Notes: generated by a model not told the origin, from the sequence alone. A stretch of DNA of 64,000 nucleotides from Planctomycetota bacterium (GCA_030950285.1 JAUZRR010000012.1:1-64000), one strand, 5' to 3'. Counted from the stretch's first letter, positions 49,628-58,741 are shown. Made by a program: numbers and translations.

Positions 49628-52477
49628 TCAGCACCCCGCGGCGTAGGCGTTGAGATACGCGACAACGTCTCTGGTGTCGACCACGCCGTCGCCGTTGAAA
49701 TCGGCGACCGCCATGCCGCTGCTCCATTGGTTGAGGAACAGGATCACGTCGCGTGTGTCCACAACCCCATCGTTGTTCCGGTCGGCCGGGCACGAAATCG
49801 TGAGCGATGCGAACACGTCCTCGAGTTGATCGTCCGCCAGCACAAAGGGGACCGCTTCGACCGCGTGCCACCACATCGCGTCCGGCCCGAGCCGAACCCG
49901 CCCGGGAGTGATCGAGGAGGAGAGCTCCATGAACTTGGGCTCAGAGCCGCCGACTGAATAGTCAAGCCGGGTCCGCCCGTCTTCGACCCGCACCACACAC
50001 ACCACCGGGCTGCCCCGCAGCCAGTAGAGCGTCCGCACGTTCCGCGACTCGCGGGGGGTCGAGCCGTCGTCAATCAGCAGCCGAATCCCCTCGGCCGGGG
50101 GGTCGGCCAGCACCCGCACGTGCCCGCTGCCCTCGTCGTTCTCGATCGCAAAGAGCTGGGGCAGGTGCCCGGTCGCGGTCTTGCTGCTGCCCACGCCCGA
50201 GCCGCCCACCCGGTTGTCCCACTGATCGTTCGGCAGCATCCCCACCAAGAGCATCGTCCACTCGTCGCCGAGGTCGAGCCCGTCGATTGTCGCGCGCTCG
50301 ACCGAACCGGTCCCCTGCGGCCCGAGCCCGTGCCCCTGCGCGGTCGGTGCGTCCGGATACACACCCTCCCACGCGATCAGAAATCGACTCGGCGCCTCGA
50401 CCTGCCCGGATTTCTGCGCGCGCAGCGTGGCACTCGGCCGCCACTTCCTGTCCGGCCCGTTGCCGGTGCTGTCCAGCGCATTCCACGTCCCCCAAAGCGT
50501 AAAGGGCGTCCACGCACCGGCATCAAAGTCCAGACGCCCGGACAAGACATCCAGCCGTTCACCCTGGTCGTCGGAGAATCGGATCGAGAGCTGTGCGGTC
50601 GTGCTCGGATCGTCGGCATCGTCCGGCCCGAGCGCATACACCCACGCCCGCAGCAGCGCAGACCTTTGCGGCGCAGGCACGTCGACAAAGTCTGACCCCA
50701 GCCGCCACAGACCCATCCGCCCGCCCGTCGAGCGGTTGTCAAGAGAGAACACGTTGCCCGCCTCACACGGCGGCAACGGCACCCCCTCGGGCAGGTCGTC
50801 GGGCGCGTTCAGCCGGGTGATCGTCACGCCCGAATCGACCCCCGTCGCCGGCGCGGGGACCACCTCGCGGAGCAGGTTGTCGGTCGAAGGACTCAGCATC
50901 AACGGCCGGGCAACCACCGAGACCGGCTCCTCGATCCGGCGGAACCCCGCCGCGTCGTTGGTCAGGTTCCCGATATAGCCGACGTGCCCGTGGATCACCG
51001 CCTGCCTCGAGCCCGAGGTCCCCGCGACCATGCACTGGCCCCACAGCTGGCCGTCGGGCGAATACAGAATCCGTGTCTCGCGCTGCCCGGCCTGCCACGG
51101 CGCGGTCGCCGCCGCGTCGATGCGCCCAAAGTAAGGCCCACCGGGCGTGCCCTGCATGCTGAAGTTCAACACCCCATCGCTCGGCCAGCTCGTCACCGAC
51201 GGCAGGTACACCGTGTCCCACGCCGGGGTCTGCGTGTCCGGGTCGTAGGTGAGTGACAGCACCGCAGCCCCGGTCTCGTCGGTGCCGCAGAGCAGCATCG
51301 AACACTCCGGGTCGGCCGCGATCATCGAGATCGCCTGGTTGTGCCGGAGCGACGGGCTTGTCCCTGTCCCGCCCCAGACCGTCGCGACCTCGGTCCAATC
51401 ACCCGAAGGCTCGAACACGCGGCTGCGGTCGTCGATCCCCGTGTCCGGGATCGCAGCCGCCGACGCCCACGCCCCGCCGAACGCCAGGGTCCGCGCCAGC
51501 ACCCGGTTGTCAGCAACGCCGTCACCGATCGAGATCAGCACCGACTCCCGCCCGTCGGGATGCTTGATGTACCCGCCGCAGTGCCAGTGTTCGGTCTGCA
51601 TCGGGGACTCAGACTCGGCAATGCGGATCGTGCTCGAACTCCACTCACCGCCCGAGCCGCGCACAAACCGCGTCGCGTAGCCAAGCCCGCCGGTCTTGGT
51701 CGGCGAGCGGTAGTCGGTCCAGACCGCGACAAACTCGTCGGGCCCGACCGGGAACGCCGAGTAGGACCAGGGTGATCCGCGCCGCGTATCGAGTGCACTG
51801 GTCGGCGCACCCATCGCCGCGATGATCCACGGGCTGCTCTTCTGCAGACGATCAACTGTCGTGTACGCCAGCGCCGCACGCCGGCTGACCCACGCTTCGC
51901 CTGCCGGCTCGTAGACATCGCACGCGACAACGATCAGCCCGTTGTGGATCGAGCCGCCGTTGGTCAGCGTGAACGCGTAGCCCGGCATGCTCGCCGAGCC
52001 GCCGTTGGCGCCGGTCTGCCGCACCAACAAGTTGGACATGCCGCCCATGTCCTCGTCGCGGATAGGCATGACATACGCGGTCGACCAGTTGCCGTCGCGG
52101 AACGCCCGCTCGACCGAGCCCTCCCCGAGGTGGATGCTGAGCCTCTGAAATGTTGACGTGTTGACGAGGTACACCGGCTCGCCGGTCACAGAGCTGCCCG
52201 CCGCGATCGCGTTGATCGCGAGCCCGACCGCGAGGGTCTCGCTTGTCGCTCTGCCGCAGAACAGGGTCGGCGGTGCGTACCGAGGCTGCCCGGCCTCGAA
52301 GACCTCGCCGAACGAGCCGAACACCGTCGTCGGCCGATCAAACCCGAACGACAAACCCGGGCTGGTCGTCACGCCGTTGTCGAACCGGACCCAGCTCTTC
52401 TGCGCGAACACGGGGCGCGTCGCAATCGCCACCACGCCCGCGACCAGGCACCAACCAACGCTCTTTCGTAAAAACAT
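49628..52477 (-). CDS. Secreted protein with C-terminal dockerin-like EF-hand repeats
   Basis: From ATG 52477 (GGGAG upstream) the product has 949 residues with a clear signal peptide (MFLRKSVGWCLVAGVVAIAT, cleavage after VFA). The main body is beta-rich with repeated Trp/Gly and dates to a propeller- or sialidase-like layout (EFVAVWTDYRSPTKTGGLGY, HWHCGGYIKHPDG), followed by a jelly-roll-like part. The last 60 residues hold two calcium-binding dockerin-like repeats (DRNNDGVVDTRDVILFLNQW and DFNGDGVVDTRDVVAYL). In Phycisphaerae such tails occur on many exported proteins. Convergent with the TolC-like gene with a 4-bp gap. Substrate unknown; adhesion or glycan processing is possible. Confidence 0.8.
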   Translation of the reverse strand: MFLRKSVGWCLVAGVVAIATRPVFAQKSWVRFDNGVTTSPGLSFGFDRPTTVFGSFGEVFEAGQPRYAPPTLFCGRATSETLAVGLAINAIAAGSSVTGEPVYLVNTSTFQRLSIHLGEGSVERAFRDGNWSTAYVMPIRDEDMGGMSNLLVRQTGANGGSASMPGYAFTLTNGGSIHNGLIVVACDVYEPAGEAWVSRRAALAYTTVDRLQKSSPWIIAAMGAPTSALDTRRGSPWSYSAFPVGPDEFVAVWTDYRSPTKTGGLGYATRFVRGSGGEWSSSTIRIAESESPMQTEHWHCGGYIKHPDGRESVLISIGDGVADNRVLARTLAFGGAWASAAAIPDTGIDDRSRVFEPSGDWTEVATVWGGTGTSPSLRHNQAISMIAADPECSMLLCGTDETGAAVLSLTYDPDTQTPAWDTVYLPSVTSWPSDGVLNFSMQGTPGGPYFGRIDAAATAPWQAGQRETRILYSPDGQLWGQCMVAGTSGSRQAVIHGHVGYIGNLTNDAAGFRRIEEPVSVVARPLMLSPSTDNLLREVVPAPATGVDSGVTITRLNAPDDLPEGVPLPPCEAGNVFSLDNRSTGGRMGLWRLGSDFVDVPAPQRSALLRAWVYALGPDDADDPSTTAQLSIRFSDDQGERLDVLSGRLDFDAGAWTPFTLWGTWNALDSTGNGPDRKWRPSATLRAQKSGQVEAPSRFLIAWEGVYPDAPTAQGHGLGPQGTGSVERATIDGLDLGDEWTMLLVGMLPNDQWDNRVGGSGVGSSKTATGHLPQLFAIENDEGSGHVRVLADPPAEGIRLLIDDGSTPRESRNVRTLYWLRGSPVVCVVRVEDGRTRLDYSVGGSEPKFMELSSSITPGRVRLGPDAMWWHAVEAVPFVLADDQLEDVFASLTISCPADRNNDGVVDTRDVILFLNQWSSGMAVADFNGDGVVDTRDVVAYLNAYAAGC

Positions 52478-52678
52478 CACGCGCTCCCCTGACTTGCTGG
52501 CATCAGTTGAACAGCTCGGTTCCTGCCCATCAAGCCGATCTGATCCTGTGAACGCATCATTGGTCGCCCGACGCCCATCCACCCATCCAGATCGTCATTC
52601 TGTTCGACCCAGACGAACAAACCCCGACGCAAACAAACCAAAAAAAGACCTTGACCATCCCGGATCATCCGCTATGCT

Positions 52679-52789
52679 CGTCGCAAGCATCAAGAGTCCC
52701 GGGTTTGCCAAACGCCCGGGCGGCAACCGAGCAGCTTTCTCACAAAGCTCGCCGCGGTGCCGAGGCCAGCCCCTGCGTGGGGAGCGATG
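52679..52789 (+). promoter_or_regulatory. SAM-clan riboswitch (SAM-I/SAM-IV like)
   Basis: The order of conserved pieces matches SAM-I/IV RNAs. P1 5' strand is CGTCGC; ATCAAGAG follows at 52689; P2 is CCCGGG...CCCGGG and is short, without a kink-turn; then GGCAACC at 52722; P3 is around GCTTT...AAAGC; then GGTGC at 52756, CCAGC at 52766, P4 CCCC/GGGG, and P1 3' strand GCGATG. In SAM-I the same GGUGC-N5-CCAGC-P4 series closes onto P1. The RNA precedes a methionine-branch operon, which agrees with S-adenosylmethionine control. P2 resembles the SAM-IV or I/IV-variant class more than classical SAM-I. Confidence 0.78.
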
Positions 52790-52884
52790 CGGCCGGGACG
52801 GCGGGCGACAAGCCCAACGCCGATTCTCAGCAAAAACGGGAGCGATGTTCGCCCCCGACCCACGCACAGCTTGCCCGCGTTGAT

Positions 52885-52904
52885 GCCGTGAGGAGGTTCA
52901 CGGC
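52885..52904 (+). promoter_or_regulatory. Hairpin presenting the Shine-Dalgarno sequence
   Basis: GCCGTGA and TCACGGC form a 7-bp stem around the loop GGAGGT, two bases before the ATG at 52906. The loop is the ribosome-binding site. It is the likely read-out of the riboswitch 100 nt upstream, by changing access to the SD. Confidence 0.6.
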
Positions 52905-52905
52905 C

Positions 52906-54171
52906 ATGGGTCACACCGATCCCACCACCACGGGCACGAGCACCACTGCCATCCACGCCGGGCCGCGGCACGACCCGCAGTCCGACGCGCTGGTCACACC
53001 GCTCGTGCAGTCCACCACGTTCGTCAACGAAGCGGTCGGCACAAGCCGGGGGCACGCCTACTCCCGTGTCTCCAACCCCACCGTCTCGGCGCTCGAAGCC
53101 CAGCTCGGCGCGCTCGAAGACACACCGCCCGCGGTCACGTTCGGCACCGGGCTCGGCGCAGAAACCGCCCTCTTCTTTGCACTGCTCAAAGCCGGGGACC
53201 ACGTCGTCCTCGGCGACGCGATCTACGGCGGGACCGTCCGCCTCGTCCAACAAGTCCTCGCAAACCTCGGCATCGAGGCGACATTCGTCGATTCCTCGAT
53301 CGCGGCAAACGTCCGGGCTGCGCTCCGCACCAACACCCGACTCATCTTCATCGAGTCCCCCGCCAACCCGACGCTCAAACTCACCGACATCCACGCCGTC
53401 GCCGAGATCGGCCGCGAGGCAGGGATCAAGGTCGCCGTCGACAACACCTTCCTCACCCCAGTCGTCCAACGCCCCCTCGATCTCGGCGTCGATGTCTGCG
53501 TCTATTCCACCACCAAGCACATCGAAGGACACTCCACCTCACTCGGCGGCTCGGTGCTCAGCCGCGACGAAGAACTCCTCGAACGGGTCCGCTTCATCCG
53601 CAAATGCACCGGCGGCATCCAGGCGCCCTTCCAGGCGTGGCTCACCGCGCGGGGTGCAAAGACCCTCCCGCTCCGCATCCGTCAGCACTCGAAAAATGCC
53701 CTCGAAGTCGCACGAGCCCTCCAGACAAACCCGCACGTCGCCGCGGTCAACTACCCCGGGCTCGAAACCCACCCCCAGCACCAACTCGCCTGCCAACAAC
53801 ACCTCGGCGGCATCCACGGCGGGGTCCTCTCCTTCGAGGTCGTCGGCGGCACCGACGCCGCGGTTGACGTCCTCAACAACGCCCGACTCTGCGCGCTGGT
53901 CGAACACCTCGGCGGCCTCGAAACACTCCTCACCCACCCCGTCACCATGACCCACGCCGACGTCCCCCGCGCGCACCGACTCGCCGTCGGCATCACCGAC
54001 GGCCTGATCCGCATCAGCGTCGGCCTCGAAGACGCTCCCGACATCATCGCCGACCTCGAACGCGCGATATCCCTCGCCCACCAGCACACCAACGACGACA
54101 CCAAGAGCCCTAAGCGTCAGCACCGGGCCAACACCACAGACACCGCAACCCCCCCGGTGGTGCCCGCATGA
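52906..54171 (+). CDS. Trans-sulfuration enzyme family PLP protein (methionine branch)
   Basis: The 421-residue enzyme begins MGHTDPTTTGTSTTAIHAGP, has TTFVNEAVGTSRGHAYSRVSNPTV, and carries the PLP lysine in YSTTKHIEGHS near 204, with IRISVGLEDAPDIIADL near the end. This is the cystathionine gamma-synthase/beta-lyase or O-acyl-homoserine sulfhydrylase fold. The exact reaction cannot be told from motifs, but the SAM riboswitch and the following aspartate kinase and asd genes place it in methionine or homocysteine synthesis. AGGAGG lies at a good distance. The next gene starts in its stop codon (ATGA). A 20-residue Lys/Thr tail is extra. Confidence 0.9.
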   Translation: MGHTDPTTTGTSTTAIHAGPRHDPQSDALVTPLVQSTTFVNEAVGTSRGHAYSRVSNPTVSALEAQLGALEDTPPAVTFGTGLGAETALFFALLKAGDHVVLGDAIYGGTVRLVQQVLANLGIEATFVDSSIAANVRAALRTNTRLIFIESPANPTLKLTDIHAVAEIGREAGIKVAVDNTFLTPVVQRPLDLGVDVCVYSTTKHIEGHSTSLGGSVLSRDEELLERVRFIRKCTGGIQAPFQAWLTARGAKTLPLRIRQHSKNALEVARALQTNPHVAAVNYPGLETHPQHQLACQQHLGGIHGGVLSFEVVGGTDAAVDVLNNARLCALVEHLGGLETLLTHPVTMTHADVPRAHRLAVGITDGLIRISVGLEDAPDIIADLERAISLAHQHTNDDTKSPKRQHRANTTDTATPPVVPA

Positions 54172-54947
54172 CCACCACCCTCATCGTCCTCAAGTTCGGC
54201 GGCTCGGTCCTCCGCGACGAGCTCCACGTCCGGGCCGCGGCCGAGGAAGTCGCCGCGTTCGTCCGCCGGGGCGCGCGCGTCGTCGCGGTCGTCTCGGCAC
54301 TCGAAGGCACCACCGACGCCCTGCTCGCCCGCGCGAAAGCCTTCGCCCCCCAGCCGCAGCCGTTCGCCACCGCCCAACTCCTGGCGACCGGCGAGCTTGC
54401 CTGCGCAGCACTCCTCGGGTTGGCGCTCGACAGCATCGGCATTCGCGCTGAAACACTCGACACCGCCCGCGCCGGGCTGCGGACCCAAGGCAATCCGCTC
54501 GACGCGACCCCCATCGAATGCGAGCTGCCCGGCGTGACCGAAGCGCTCGGGCGGGCCCGCGCCGTGGTCGTCCCCGGATTCGCCGGCCGCGACCAGCAAG
54601 GTCGAACCACGCTCCTCGGCCGCGGCGGGTCGGACCTCACCGCGCTCTTTCTCGCCCAACGCCTCGGCGCCGCGTGCCGACTCGTCAAAGACGTCGACGG
54701 CCTCTACGAATGGGACCCCTCGCGCCCCGGCAAACCCCCGCGCCGCTTTGCCACACTCCCCTGGAACGCCGCCCTCGAACTCGACGGCACCATCGTTCAG
54801 CACAAAGCCGTCCGCTGGGCACGCGAGCACGGGCTTGCGTTCGAGGTCGGATCGCTCGGCACACACGACGCCACCCGCGTCGGCGATTTCGACCCTGTCT
54901 ATTCCAGCGAAGAAGCCTCGCACCCGGAGCCCCACCATGCCGCATGA
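54168..54947 (+). CDS. Aspartate kinase-like protein without ACT domains
   Basis: The 259-residue protein is an amino-acid kinase fold only: VLKFGGSVLRDELHVR at the start, VVVPGFAGRDQQGRTTLLGRGGSDLTALFLAQRLGA in the middle and LVKDVDGLYEWDPSRPG after it. These match aspartate kinase (KFGGTSV, GRGGSD, DVDGVY), while the usual C-terminal ACT pair, which binds lysine or threonine, is missing. The product would phosphorylate aspartate without allosteric feedback. Its position between the SAM-controlled trans-sulfuration gene and asd suggests a supply enzyme for methionine. It overlaps asd by 11 bp. Another amino-acid-kinase substrate is possible but less likely. Confidence 0.8.
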   Translation: MTTTLIVLKFGGSVLRDELHVRAAAEEVAAFVRRGARVVAVVSALEGTTDALLARAKAFAPQPQPFATAQLLATGELACAALLGLALDSIGIRAETLDTARAGLRTQGNPLDATPIECELPGVTEALGRARAVVVPGFAGRDQQGRTTLLGRGGSDLTALFLAQRLGAACRLVKDVDGLYEWDPSRPGKPPRRFATLPWNAALELDGTIVQHKAVRWAREHGLAFEVGSLGTHDATRVGDFDPVYSSEEASHPEPHHAA

Positions 54948-56070
54948 GGGAAGAGACAGTTCTGCGCGCAGGAACTGTGTCGCGGTCGTCGGCGCAACCG
55001 GGGCGGTCGGACGCGAGCTGCTCGGCATCCTCGCGGCCCGGGGTGTTCCCCGCGAACAGGTCCGAGCCATCGCGTCGGCAAACTCCGTGGGTACATCCAT
55101 CAAGTACGGCGACGGCTCGGTGCGGGTCCTCGGCCTCGACGCTGCCTCGTTTGCTGGATGCCGTCTCGCGGTCTTCGCGGCCGATGCACAGACCTCGCGC
55201 CGCTCTGCGCCGATCGCGGTTGCTGCCGGCGCGGTCGTCATCGACAACTCCTCGGCCTTCCGGCTCGATCCCGGCGTGCCGCTGATCGTGCCGGAGGTCA
55301 ACGCCGACGCGCTCGAAACCGGCACAAAACCGCCCCGAGGCATCGTCGCCAACCCCAACTGCACCACGATCATCCTGGTCACCGCGCTCGAGCCACTCCG
55401 CCGGGCGTTCGGGATCGGGGCGATCGACATCGCAACCTATCAAGCGGTCTCGGGCGCGGGGGCTGCTGCGATCGACGAACTGCTCGACACCACCCGCAGA
55501 GCCCTCGGCATCGAGTCACACCGGTCCGATGCGCACGTGTCGATCTTCCCCGAGCCCTGCGCCTTCAACGTCTTCAGCCACGACTCGGCGGTCAATCCCG
55601 CCACCGGCGTCAACGGCGAAGAGCAGAAAGTCATCGCCGAGACCCGGAAAATCTGGAACACCCCGACCCTCCGCATCACGCCCATCTGCGTTCGGGTCCC
55701 CGTGCTGCGCGCACACACCGAGGCGATCACCGTCACGCTCAGCGAGCCCGCAACAGAGCACGATGTCCGTGCCGCCCTCGCCGCCGGGAAGGGGTTGCAG
55801 CTCGTCGACGACCGCGCAGCCAACCGCTTCCCCACCCCCCGCAACGCCGACGGGCGGGACGACATCCTCGTCGGACGACTCCGGCCAGACCCCGGCGAAA
55901 TGCCCGACACGCAAGGTCGGCACCGGCGCTGGTGCCTGCTGGCGTGCGGCGACCAGCTCCGCAAGGGCGCAGCACTGAACGCGGTCCAGATCGCCGAGGG
56001 GCTCGGGGTGCTGCCCCGGCTCGGGGTGTTGCCCGAAACGCAAATCCTGCACTCACCCGCGCCGGTCTGA
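54937..56070 (+). CDS. asd: Aspartate-semialdehyde dehydrogenase
   Basis: The 377-residue enzyme from ATG 54937 reduces aspartyl phosphate to aspartate semialdehyde with NADPH. It has the NADP motif VAVVGATGAVGRELLGIL, VVIDNSSAFRLDP, the catalytic Cys in NPNCTTIILVTALEPL near 142 and the catalytic His in RVPVLRAHTEAITV near 265. A longer open frame exists from 54748 but overlaps the kinase gene heavily. It is the third gene of the riboswitch operon; icd follows after 107 bp with its own RBS and may be separate. Confidence 0.9.
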   Translation: MPHEGRDSSARRNCVAVVGATGAVGRELLGILAARGVPREQVRAIASANSVGTSIKYGDGSVRVLGLDAASFAGCRLAVFAADAQTSRRSAPIAVAAGAVVIDNSSAFRLDPGVPLIVPEVNADALETGTKPPRGIVANPNCTTIILVTALEPLRRAFGIGAIDIATYQAVSGAGAAAIDELLDTTRRALGIESHRSDAHVSIFPEPCAFNVFSHDSAVNPATGVNGEEQKVIAETRKIWNTPTLRITPICVRVPVLRAHTEAITVTLSEPATEHDVRAALAAGKGLQLVDDRAANRFPTPRNADGRDDILVGRLRPDPGEMPDTQGRHRRWCLLACGDQLRKGAALNAVQIAEGLGVLPRLGVLPETQILHSPAPV

Positions 56071-56177
56071 CAAGTGGCGACTGTCTCCCTATCCTCGCTC
56101 TCCCCCCTCGCCGGCTCGACCGGATCAGCCCGGGAGGGGGCTCGCTTCGATCGCCCACCAACGCAGGAGTCGCTGTC

Positions 56178-57665
56178 ATGTCGCAGAAGGTCCAGATCGC
56201 CCTCGCCCCGGGGGACGGCATCGGCCCCGAAATCATGGACGCGTGCCTCAGCGTCTTCGAGGCCGCGGGAGTCCACGAGCACATCGAGTTCATCCCCGTG
56301 GAGATGGGCAGCCGGGTCTTCGCGGCCGGCGACAGCCGCGGCTTTACCGACGAAGCGGTCGAAACCGTCGAGCGGACCGGCCTGCTCTACAAGGGGCCGA
56401 TGGGCACCCCGATCGGGGGCGGGGGCAAGTCGATCAACGTCACCCTTCGCAAGACCTTCGGCGCGTTCGCCAACCTCCGCCACTTTCAGAGCCTGCCCAG
56501 CGTGGACACCGTCTTCAGCCGCGCGGGCGTCCCGGTGGATATCTACGTCGTCCGTGAAAATATCGAGGACACCTACGGCGGTATCGAGCACCGGCTCACC
56601 AACGACGTCGTCGAGTGCAAACGGCTGATCTCGGCGCCCGGGTGCGACCAGGTCCACCGCTTCGCGTTCAAGGCGGCCGCGCGGTTCGGGATCAAGAAGA
56701 TCCACTGCGCCCACAAAGCCAACATCATGAAAATGACCGACGGCCTGTTCCTCGACCGCTTCCACGCCGAGGCAAAGCACTTCCCGGATATCGAAACCAC
56801 CGACGTCATCATCGATGCCCTCTGCATGAATCTTGTGCTCCGCCCTGAAGAGTACCAGATGATCGTCCTGACCAACCTCCAGGGCGACATCGTTTCCGAC
56901 CTCGCGGCCGGGCTCGTCGGCGGGCTCGGGTTTGCGCCCTCAGCAAACATCGGCGACCAGATTTCCATCTTCGAAGCGGTCCACGGCACCGCCCCGGACA
57001 TCGCGGGCAAGGGTGTCGCCAACCCAACCAGCCTCCTGCTCAGCGGCCTCATGCTGCTGCGACACATCGGGATGCTCAAACAAGCCGCCACCATCGAGAA
57101 CGCTCTGCTTGCCGCTCTCGAAGACGGCGTCCACACCGGCGACGTCCGCAGCAGCAACGACCCGGTCGGCACCAACGACTTTGCCGGCGCCATCACGTCG
57201 CGCCTGGGCAGCCTGCCCTCGGGCAAAGAGGCCCGCCCGGTGCCCGAAGAATCCACGCCCCACTTCACACCCCCGACCCGTCCCAGCGTCAACCGGCTCA
57301 TCCGCACCTTCGAGACCGTCGAGAGCGCCGTCTCGGGCTGCGACATCTACATCGACACGACCATCACCCCGCTCGAGCTCGCCCAACGCCTCGAACGCCT
57401 CGTCGAAGGAACAGCGTTCAAGCTCACCATGATCTCCAACCGAGGCACCCAGGTCTGGCCGACCGGGAGCCCATACACCGAGATCGTCGATTACTTCCGG
57501 GTGCGGCTCGAGCTGCGCGATCCGGCGGTGGTGCTCGGGCAGATGGGACAGATGCCGACCATCTATCTGCTCGCCAAAATCGCCGAGAAGTTCCAGGTCA
57601 TCGACTTCCAACCGCTCAAGTACTTCGACGGCAAGCCGGGCTACAGCCTCGCCCAAGGCCAGTAA
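56178..57665 (+). CDS. icd: NADP-dependent isocitrate dehydrogenase with C-terminal extension
   Basis: The 495-residue enzyme from ATG 56178 (AGGAG upstream) is an isocitrate/isopropylmalate dehydrogenase: VQIALAPGDGIGPEIMDACL, the substrate Arg set in VRENIEDTYGGIEH near 127, KANIMKMTDGLF, and FEAVHGTAPDIAGKGVANPT. A further 130-residue C-terminal domain (CDIYIDTTITPLELAQRLERL, TGSPYTEIVDYFRVRLELR) marks the longer class seen in Thermus and alphaproteobacteria rather than the 416-residue E. coli form. It produces 2-oxoglutarate in the TCA cycle. Ends at a strong hairpin. Confidence 0.9.
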   Translation: MSQKVQIALAPGDGIGPEIMDACLSVFEAAGVHEHIEFIPVEMGSRVFAAGDSRGFTDEAVETVERTGLLYKGPMGTPIGGGGKSINVTLRKTFGAFANLRHFQSLPSVDTVFSRAGVPVDIYVVRENIEDTYGGIEHRLTNDVVECKRLISAPGCDQVHRFAFKAAARFGIKKIHCAHKANIMKMTDGLFLDRFHAEAKHFPDIETTDVIIDALCMNLVLRPEEYQMIVLTNLQGDIVSDLAAGLVGGLGFAPSANIGDQISIFEAVHGTAPDIAGKGVANPTSLLLSGLMLLRHIGMLKQAATIENALLAALEDGVHTGDVRSSNDPVGTNDFAGAITSRLGSLPSGKEARPVPEESTPHFTPPTRPSVNRLIRTFETVESAVSGCDIYIDTTITPLELAQRLERLVEGTAFKLTMISNRGTQVWPTGSPYTEIVDYFRVRLELRDPAVVLGQMGQMPTIYLLAKIAEKFQVIDFQPLKYFDGKPGYSLAQGQ

Positions 57666-57698
57666 ACACCTCGCGCAAACCGCACGCAAAGAAACTAC

Positions 57699-57730
57699 AA
57701 CGCCCCGCGACACAAGTGTCGCGGGGCGTT
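57699..57730. terminator. Bidirectional hairpin terminator between icd and the carbonic anhydrase
   Basis: A perfect 15-bp stem (AACGCCCCGCGACAC / GTGTCGCGGGGCGTT) with an AA between the arms lies in the 112-bp gap between two convergent genes. The T-run expected for intrinsic termination is weak (GTGCTT), but position and strength support it for both strands. Confidence 0.75.
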
Positions 57731-57777
57731 GTGCTTATCGAGATACAAACCACACAGAAATGCGCAACTGTGCGGAC

Positions 57778-58512
57778 TCAGTTACCCATCCAGTGAACCT
57801 TCCCGGTCGCTATGTCGTACCAGGCGCCGACGACCTTGAGGTCCCCGCTCGCGACCATCTCGGCGATCACCGGGCTCCGCTGCTGAATATCACGGACGGT
57901 GGCCCGAACATTCTCGACGACAACACGCTGGACAAACGCGGGGTCTTTGCCCGAGCGGCCGGGCATCGAGGCGGTCGCGACGGCAACCGCCGGCTGAATG
58001 TTCTCCAGCGTGGCGGTCAGGTTGCCCAGCTGGGCGTTGGCGATCGCGCCCTTCACCGCGCCGCACGAGGTGTGCCCGAGCACGACGATCACCTTTGACC
58101 CCGCGAGCTTGGTGCTGAACTCCATGCTGCCGAGCATGTCCACGTTCTCGAAGTTGCCCGCGACACGGCCGACAAAGAGATCGCCGATCCCCTGGTCGAA
58201 CACAACCTCGACCGGCACGCGAGAATCGACACAACCCAGCACGATCGCCTTGGGATACTGCCCGTCACGCGCGGTTGCCTCGGCCTGGGCAAGCCAGTCC
58301 TGATCCGTGACCTGCCCGCGGACGAAACGCGCGTTGCCCGACTTGAGATCGGCAAGCACCGCGTCGGGCGTCATCGCCTGCTGCATCGGTTGGGTGATCA
58401 CTTGGCTCCGCAACTCACCAGGCGACACCCCAGGCGCCATCCCGGACTGGGCACAACCAAACAACGCGAACATCCCGACCATTCCCGCACCGACAGAGAG
58501 CACACCACGCAT
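57778..58512 (-). CDS. Beta-carbonic anhydrase, lipoprotein form
   Basis: From ATG 58512 (GGGAGG nine bases upstream) the 244-residue protein has a signal peptide with lipobox (FALFGCAQS, Cys near 20), then a beta-class carbonic anhydrase. Zinc ligands lie in VLGCVDSRVPVEVVF near 92 and VVLGHTSCGAVKGAI near 150, with RVAGNF in between. It hydrates CO2 to bicarbonate, here anchored in the periplasm or outer envelope rather than in the cytosol. The frame is open to 58653 but the signal peptide fixes the start. Convergent with icd. Confidence 0.9.
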   Translation of the reverse strand: MRGVLSVGAGMVGMFALFGCAQSGMAPGVSPGELRSQVITQPMQQAMTPDAVLADLKSGNARFVRGQVTDQDWLAQAEATARDGQYPKAIVLGCVDSRVPVEVVFDQGIGDLFVGRVAGNFENVDMLGSMEFSTKLAGSKVIVVLGHTSCGAVKGAIANAQLGNLTATLENIQPAVAVATASMPGRSGKDPAFVQRVVVENVRATVRDIQQRSPVIAEMVASGDLKVVGAWYDIATGKVHWMGN

Positions 58513-58741
58513 ACCGCACCTCCCTTTCAAGTAGATTTCTCCGTACGCCTCGAACGCACAAGAATCGCCATCTGATTCAGCCAAGGCAAGCAAACCGAGC
58601 CAGAAACCAGCTCGGCAAGACCAAAGGGGAAATGGGTATAAATAGGATGGCAAGAGAGAAAAAAGACGCGACCAATGCAGGGCATACGCACAAGACTCTG
58701 CTCGGCAGGGCAGTGAACGCCAGCAGCTTCAGTTTCTCACA

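Noticed and set aside
46163-49665. Two long minus-strand frames opposite the efflux operon
   Set aside because: Both are acidic, Gly/Ala-rich shadow frames; the plus strand gives complete ABC transporter and TolC-type proteins.
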